64,000 nt of DNA from Massilia eurypsychrophila (lineage in GTDB: Bacteria; Pseudomonadota; Gammaproteobacteria; Burkholderiales; Burkholderiaceae_D), in the NCBI RefSeq assembly GCF_002760655.1, contig NZ_PDOC01000003.1:224840-288839 (forward strand), in the 5' to 3' direction. This document shows, in pieces, positions 60,534 to 64,000 of the stretch. The notes under the pieces are model-generated. The model made no database searches. It saw only the letters and a program-made list of their open reading frames with translations, and was not told the origin of the DNA. Position 1 is the stretch's first letter. The number at the start of each line of letters is the position of its first letter. Made by a program: the position numbers and the translations under genes.

Positions 60534-61460
60534 TTACTCCCCTTTAGTGGCGCTGCCGCCGGAAGCGCCGCCACTGCCGCTTGCCTGCGCCGAGCCGTTT
60601 GCTGCGAGCTGTGGCTTGACATCCATCGAGCGGGCCGCACCGGCGATCTGTCTGGCGTTGCCGGTGGCGTTCAACTGACCGGCGGTACGCTTCGCATTCG
60701 CGCCGCTGGCCTGAGCAAACGTGCGGGTGGCTTCAGCCTGAGCCTGTACACGCTGGCGCACTGGCTGCGCTGTATCGCGTGCACCTTGGGCAGTGCTGCC
60801 GACGGCGCGCTTGCCACCGCTCATGCCCAGACCAAGGCTGGCGTCTCCGCCACCGGACGCATCGGCGTTGCCGGATGCGTTGCCCGATGAACTACCAGAC
60901 GCGTTGGCGCTGCCGCCACCGAACAAGTTGCCGAACCCTTGGCCTTGTGCAGTTGCAGCGGCAGGGGCCGTTGCTGCTGTAACTGGCGCGGCCGAAGGTG
61001 ACGCATTTTTCGCGGAAGGCATCGCCGGCGCAGCAGGTGCGGCGCTCGATAAGCCGCCCAGCAGACCGGCCGAACCGCTGCCGTTAGCTTCACCATTGGC
61101 GCTGCCCGATTCACGCAGGTTGCCCCCCTGAACCAGATTACCTGCCGAATTAGCGTTACCAAGCAACCCTGCCGTACCGCTGCCGCCGGCTTCGCCGTTG
61201 GCGGCGGCCGATCTGCGCAGGCTCTCGCCGCGGGTGATCTCGGCGGCCGAACTAGCGTTGCCCAACATCGAGCCGCGGCCGCCCATCTGTGTGACATTGC
61301 CCAGGTTGCCCATGCCGCCGCCGCCGATCATACCGCCGCCGCCGATCATGCCGCCGCCGCCGATAATGCCGCCGCCGCCGAGCAATTGGGCGTGAGCCGA
61401 AAACGCCAGACCGAGGGCGGCGACGATGGTAAGTTGCTTAACGAAGTTGACGGTTTTCAT
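60534..61460 (-). CDS. Secreted Gly/Ala/Ser-rich repeat protein
   Basis: A 308-aa protein from the ATG at 61460, with AAGGAGAATC upstream and a signal peptide ending at LAFSAHA. The mature N-terminus is a tandem array LLGGGGIIGGGGMIGGGGM. Two longer imperfect repeats follow (ESLRRSAAANGEAGGSGTAG and NLRESGSANGEANGSGSAG, each then LLG). The remainder is low-complexity Gly, Ala, Ser, Asn and Gln, with a more charged helix-like stretch (about residues 215-275). I do not recognise the family; it resembles extracellular adhesive or matrix-like proteins. It lies beside the subtilisin-like protease gene on the same strand. Confidence 0.7.
   Translation of the reverse strand: MKTVNFVKQLTIVAALGLAFSAHAQLLGGGGIIGGGGMIGGGGMIGGGGMGNLGNVTQMGGRGSMLGNASSAAEITRGESLRRSAAANGEAGGSGTAGLLGNANSAGNLVQGGNLRESGSANGEANGSGSAGLLGGLSSAAPAAPAMPSAKNASPSAAPVTAATAPAAATAQGQGFGNLFGGGSANASGSSSGNASGNADASGGGDASLGLGMSGGKRAVGSTAQGARDTAQPVRQRVQAQAEATRTFAQASGANAKRTAGQLNATGNARQIAGAARSMDVKPQLAANGSAQASGSGGASGGSATKGE
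61327..61380. repeat. Three 18-bp in-frame repeats (GGGGMI/GGGGII coding)
   Basis: Units at 61327-61344, 61345-61362 and 61363-61380 differ at one to two bases each and encode six-residue Gly-rich steps on the minus strand. GC-rich tandem repeats like this can change length by slippage without shifting the frame. Confidence 0.8.
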
Positions 61461-61479
61461 GGTGATTCTCCTTGTTGGC

Positions 61480-61498
61480 ACTGCGGACAATCCGCAGT
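61480..61498. terminator. Hairpin in the Gly-rich/protease intergenic region
   Basis: ACTGCGGA (61480-61487) and TCCGCAGT (61491-61498) with a CAA loop, 64 bases after the protease stop and 20 bases upstream of the Gly-rich gene start. It could end the protease message or protect the 5' end of the next; there is no U-run. Confidence 0.4.
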
Positions 61499-61561
61499 TG
61501 TTACAAGGAAAACGTCCGGGTACGACGGTTTAATCCCAAGATCGCAAAATATTCTTTCAAA

Positions 61562-62902
61562 TCAACGAAAACTGCTCGGATCGACACGGAACGCGACGCC
61601 GATGACGCCATAGCCAATCATGTTGCTGACGCCATTTGCCGGCGCGCCGGTGGCCTGCCGGGTCAGCGTGCTGATTGCCTGGCGGGCTGCCAGAGGCTCT
61701 GGCATGCCCAGTTGGCCGGCCAGCATCGCCGCGACGATAGGCGAGGCGAACGAGGTGCCGCGCACCACGCGGTAAGGGGGGCTGCCGAGGGCGGCACTGA
61801 CCATCTGGTTGCCGGGTGCGGCAAACATTACTTGCGGCCCGCGCGCCGCTTCCGGCAACGGGCGCCCGTCGCGGTCGACGCCGCTCACACCGACCACGCC
61901 CGGATAGCTCGCCGGGTACAGCGGTGCGGCGGCCGGCCCGTCATTGCCGACCGCGGCGACCAGCAAGTGGCCCCGTCTCACCATCGCGCCAACGGCACGC
62001 TCGAGCGTTTGGTTGGGAGGGCCGACCAGGCTGACATTGATCACCGCTACTTGCTGCTTGGCCAGCCAGCCAAGTGCGGCGGCGATGCGCTCGGCTGAGC
62101 CCCCGGCCGGCGAGCCGCAATACACATCGGCAGTATATAGTTCAGCGCCAGGTGCGACGCCGCGAAAGCGCGACGAGCGGCCCACCATCAGCGCCGCCAC
62201 GGCAGTGCCATGCGCGTCAGGGATCAGCTTGCCATCGCAGCCCCAGCGCGTGAGCGCCGCTTCACGAAACACCGGATGGTGGTCGGCCACCCCGCCATCG
62301 AGTAGGCCGACCCTCACCGCGCCGCGTGCGGCCCGGGCGGGAGGCGCCGATGATTCGGCCGGCGCTGCCGGTTCCATGGGCCAAGCGGCGCTGGCGGTGT
62401 AGACGTGGTTAAAGTCGTACTGGCCGCCTGGATCGAGGGCACGCAATTTTTCCAGCATGGCGGAGGTACTCGTGCCGGTCGGCACCCCCAGCACGACGAT
62501 GGTCTCGTCGAGGCCGTCGAGGGTGCTCACCTTGATCACCATCAGTCCGGCCGCCTCGGCGGCCCGCAGGCTGGCGGCACTAGGCGACCATGCCAGGATC
62601 TGGCTGCGCACGATCGGTTCGCCACGAGGATCCGGCTCCAGCACATCGCGGTGCCGGCGCAGCAGATCGCCTACCTGCAACAGGCGCAGCTCGCCAAGCG
62701 CACGCACATCGGCGGTGGCCAGCAGGCGCGTGCCACTGCCGCGCAGGGTCTCGGTATCGATCGCGCCTAGCGACTGCGGCAAAGGGATATTGAGCGACGG
62801 CACGCGTAGCTGGGCCTGCGCCGGAACGGCGCCGAGCACGGCGCCCAGCAGCAGCGTGCGGCGCAGCAGGCGGGGGAGGAGGGCGAATGGTTCAGGCTTC
62901 AT
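61562..62902 (-). CDS. Subtilisin-like (S8) serine protease
   Basis: A 446-aa exported protease. After an Arg-rich signal peptide (RRTLLLGAVLGAVPAQA) comes a ~170-residue N-terminal region that may act as propeptide or inhibitor-like domain. The catalytic triad is Asp in VGLLDGGVADHHP (about 199), His in DAHGTAVAALMVG (about 231) and Ser in GTSFASPIVAAML (about 382), with the oxyanion Asn in AAVGNDGPAAAP (about 315). It is divergent from the ECF sigma factor gene and next to the Gly-rich secreted protein, which could be its substrate or be processed by it. Confidence 0.92.
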   Translation of the reverse strand: MKPEPFALLPRLLRRTLLLGAVLGAVPAQAQLRVPSLNIPLPQSLGAIDTETLRGSGTRLLATADVRALGELRLLQVGDLLRRHRDVLEPDPRGEPIVRSQILAWSPSAASLRAAEAAGLMVIKVSTLDGLDETIVVLGVPTGTSTSAMLEKLRALDPGGQYDFNHVYTASAAWPMEPAAPAESSAPPARAARGAVRVGLLDGGVADHHPVFREAALTRWGCDGKLIPDAHGTAVAALMVGRSSRFRGVAPGAELYTADVYCGSPAGGSAERIAAALGWLAKQQVAVINVSLVGPPNQTLERAVGAMVRRGHLLVAAVGNDGPAAAPLYPASYPGVVGVSGVDRDGRPLPEAARGPQVMFAAPGNQMVSAALGSPPYRVVRGTSFASPIVAAMLAGQLGMPEPLAARQAISTLTRQATGAPANGVSNMIGYGVIGVAFRVDPSSFR

Positions 62903-62995
62903 GATGGCTTGATATTATAATGACTTGAAATTTCTAAAGGGTAAACGTGTGGAGCAGGGATTAAAGTCCCGCAGCGAAACGTTTAACATTCAACG

Positions 62996-63499
62996 ATGAC
63001 ATATGCCGCTAAGCCGCTTCATGGCGAAATTGCTGCGCTGCTGCCGAGGCTGCGCCGTTTCGCCCGCAGTATTGTATATAACGGTGAAGACGCCGACGAC
63101 CTGGTACAGGTCGCCGTAGAGCGGGCACTGAACCGCAGTGCGCAATGGGAGCCGGGCACCCGCCTTGACAGCTGGATGTTCCGCATCATGAAGAATGCCT
63201 GGATCGATGAGGTGCGTTCACGCATCCGGCGCGACAATATTTTTGCCCCGGAAGAGGCGGGCGAGCACGTCGGCGACGGCTTTGCCGAAGCCCACCAGCA
63301 GCGTCTGGCAATACAAAAGGCGATCAGCCTGCTGTCGGAAGACCACCGGATGGTGGTCGGCCTGGTGCTGGTCGATGGCATGGCGTATCAGGAGGCAGCA
63401 GATGTGTTGGAATTACCCGTGGGCACTTTGATGAGCCGCCTGGCGCGTGCGCGTTCGGCCCTGCAAGCGTCTCTATCCGATCAAGCGAGGACAGCATGA
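62996..63499 (+). CDS. ECF RNA polymerase sigma factor
   Basis: A 167-aa sigma-70 family protein with only regions 2 and 4. Region 2 is LRRFARSIVYNGEDADDLVQVAVERALNR with TRLDSWMFRIMKNAWIDEVRSRIRR; region 4 is LVDGMAYQEAADVLELPVGTLMSRLARARSAL. The stop overlaps the start of the anti-sigma gene (ATGA). It likely directs its own transcription and perhaps the divergent protease gene. Confidence 0.93.
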   Translation: MTYAAKPLHGEIAALLPRLRRFARSIVYNGEDADDLVQVAVERALNRSAQWEPGTRLDSWMFRIMKNAWIDEVRSRIRRDNIFAPEEAGEHVGDGFAEAHQQRLAIQKAISLLSEDHRMVVGLVLVDGMAYQEAADVLELPVGTLMSRLARARSALQASLSDQARTA

Positions 63500-64000
63500 G
63501 CAGTTTTTCCGACGAAACCCTGATGGCCTATGCCGACGGCGAGCTCGATGACACGACCCGCGCCGCGGTTGCAAGCGCCATCGAGAACGATAGGGAACTT
63601 GCCGCCCGTGTACGCGCTCATCAGGCCTTGCGCTCGGACGTGTTCGCCGCCTTCGCACCGATCGCCGCGGAGCCGGTGCCGGCACGGCTGAGCGCTGCCG
63701 CGGCCGGGGTCGTCGATCTGCAGGCGGCGCGCGTAGCCAGACTGGAAAGACAAACGCGCCGGCGTTGGGAGTGGCCAGAATGGGGGGCGCTGGCCGCGAC
63801 GCTGCTCGTCGGCGTACTGGCAGGCGGCATTGGCCACCGCACCTTGAGCGCTGATGCGGCGCTGGCATCGGTCGCCGGTGCGGACGGCGCGCTGGTCGCG
63901 CAAGGACCGCTGGCCACCGCGTTATCGGAGCAGCTCGCCGGCGCCGGGCCATCGGCACAGGGAATCCGGATCGGTGTGAGCTTTGTCGGCAGCGACGGTC
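63496..64000 (+). CDS. Anti-sigma factor (partial, runs off the window end)
   Basis: The ATG at 63496 overlaps the sigma stop. The 168 residues visible begin SSFSDETLMAYADGELDD, a zinc-less anti-sigma-type N-terminus of a kind common in proteobacterial ECF operons, followed by helical sequence (ENDRELAARVRAHQALRSDV). One membrane helix is predicted (WGALAATLLVGVLAGGIG, about residues 97-114), after which a periplasmic part begins (SVAGADGALVAQGPL). It should hold the sigma factor inactive at the membrane. No stop is reached before position 64000. Confidence 0.85.
   Translation, partial: MSSFSDETLMAYADGELDDTTRAAVASAIENDRELAARVRAHQALRSDVFAAFAPIAAEPVPARLSAAAAGVVDLQAARVARLERQTRRRWEWPEWGALAATLLVGVLAGGIGHRTLSADAALASVAGADGALVAQGPLATALSEQLAGAGPSAQGIRIGVSFVGSDG

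Noticed and set aside
62915-62930. TATAAT-like element between the protease and sigma genes as a promoter
   Set aside because: TATAAT can be read on both strands but no -35 at 16-18 bp could be identified, so direction and function are unclear.

Overview
The window looks like part of the chromosome of a betaproteobacterium, most likely an Oxalobacteraceae member (Massilia/Duganella-like). This is inferred from the high GC content, two betaproteobacterial-type porins, a Bug-family solute-binding protein, a DUF3460 protein typical of Burkholderiales, and the recBD, pbpG and ETF-QO content. No rRNA, CRISPR array, integrase or insertion sequence is visible.

Layout. 1-4.3 kb: the end of recB and all of recD. 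4.4-8.5 kb: ordinary chromosomal genes (PBP7-type endopeptidase, sulfate-binding protein, GNAT, DUF882 protein, DUF378 protein). 8.6-14.3 kb: a catabolic cassette of a LysR regulator divergent from a porin, a Bug binding protein, a LigW-like metal-dependent decarboxylase/hydrolase and an MFS transporter. 14.3 kb: a minus-strand tRNA-like gene whose anticodon loop is 22 nt instead of 7. 14.4-16.8 kb: DUF3460, an unknown protein, and a polar amino-acid ABC binding protein plus permease with no ATPase gene.

16.8-57.3 kb is the remarkable part: a roughly 40-kb aromatic/N-heteroaromatic catabolic island. A long minus-strand operon (26264 down to 16821) carries IorA- and IorB-like 2-oxoacid:ferredoxin oxidoreductase subunits, a VanB-type reductase, Rieske oxygenase alpha and beta subunits, an acyl-CoA synthetase and a LivK-like binding protein. 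Next come a porin, two NAD-dependent dehydrogenases, a 2-aminobenzoate-CoA ligase and a second LivK paralogue. A second Rieske operon (dienelactone hydrolase-SnoaL fusion, alpha, beta, isochorismatase, SDR) is divergent from an AraC regulator. After two AT-richer orphan genes comes a Liv-type ABC operon with a MarR regulator. Divergent from that is a 13-gene plus-strand operon (43878-57295): anthraniloyl-CoA monooxygenase/reductase, SDR, MarR, enoyl-CoA hydratase, acyl-CoA dehydrogenase, thioesterase, RidA, 3-hydroxyacyl-CoA dehydrogenase, glutaryl-CoA dehydrogenase, a Cys-less thiolase-like protein, a DUF35-SDR fusion, an isatin-hydrolase-like cyclase and an SDR. It ends in a strong intrinsic terminator.

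Read together, the genes suggest complete aerobic breakdown of indole-3-acetate (auxin) or a related indole. The proposed route is Rieske oxygenation, CoA activation, retro-aldol loss of acetyl-CoA to isatin, lactam hydrolysis to 2-aminophenylglyoxylate, IorAB-type oxidative decarboxylation to anthraniloyl-CoA, then the anthraniloyl-CoA monooxygenase and beta-oxidation to glutaryl-CoA and crotonyl-CoA. The gene families are read from sequence; the pathway order is inference.

57.4-60.4 kb: ETF-ubiquinone oxidoreductase, which serves acyl-CoA dehydrogenases, divergent from an SDR-thioesterase pair. 60.5-64 kb: a secreted Gly-rich repeat protein, a subtilisin-like protease, and an ECF sigma factor with a membrane anti-sigma factor that runs off the window end.
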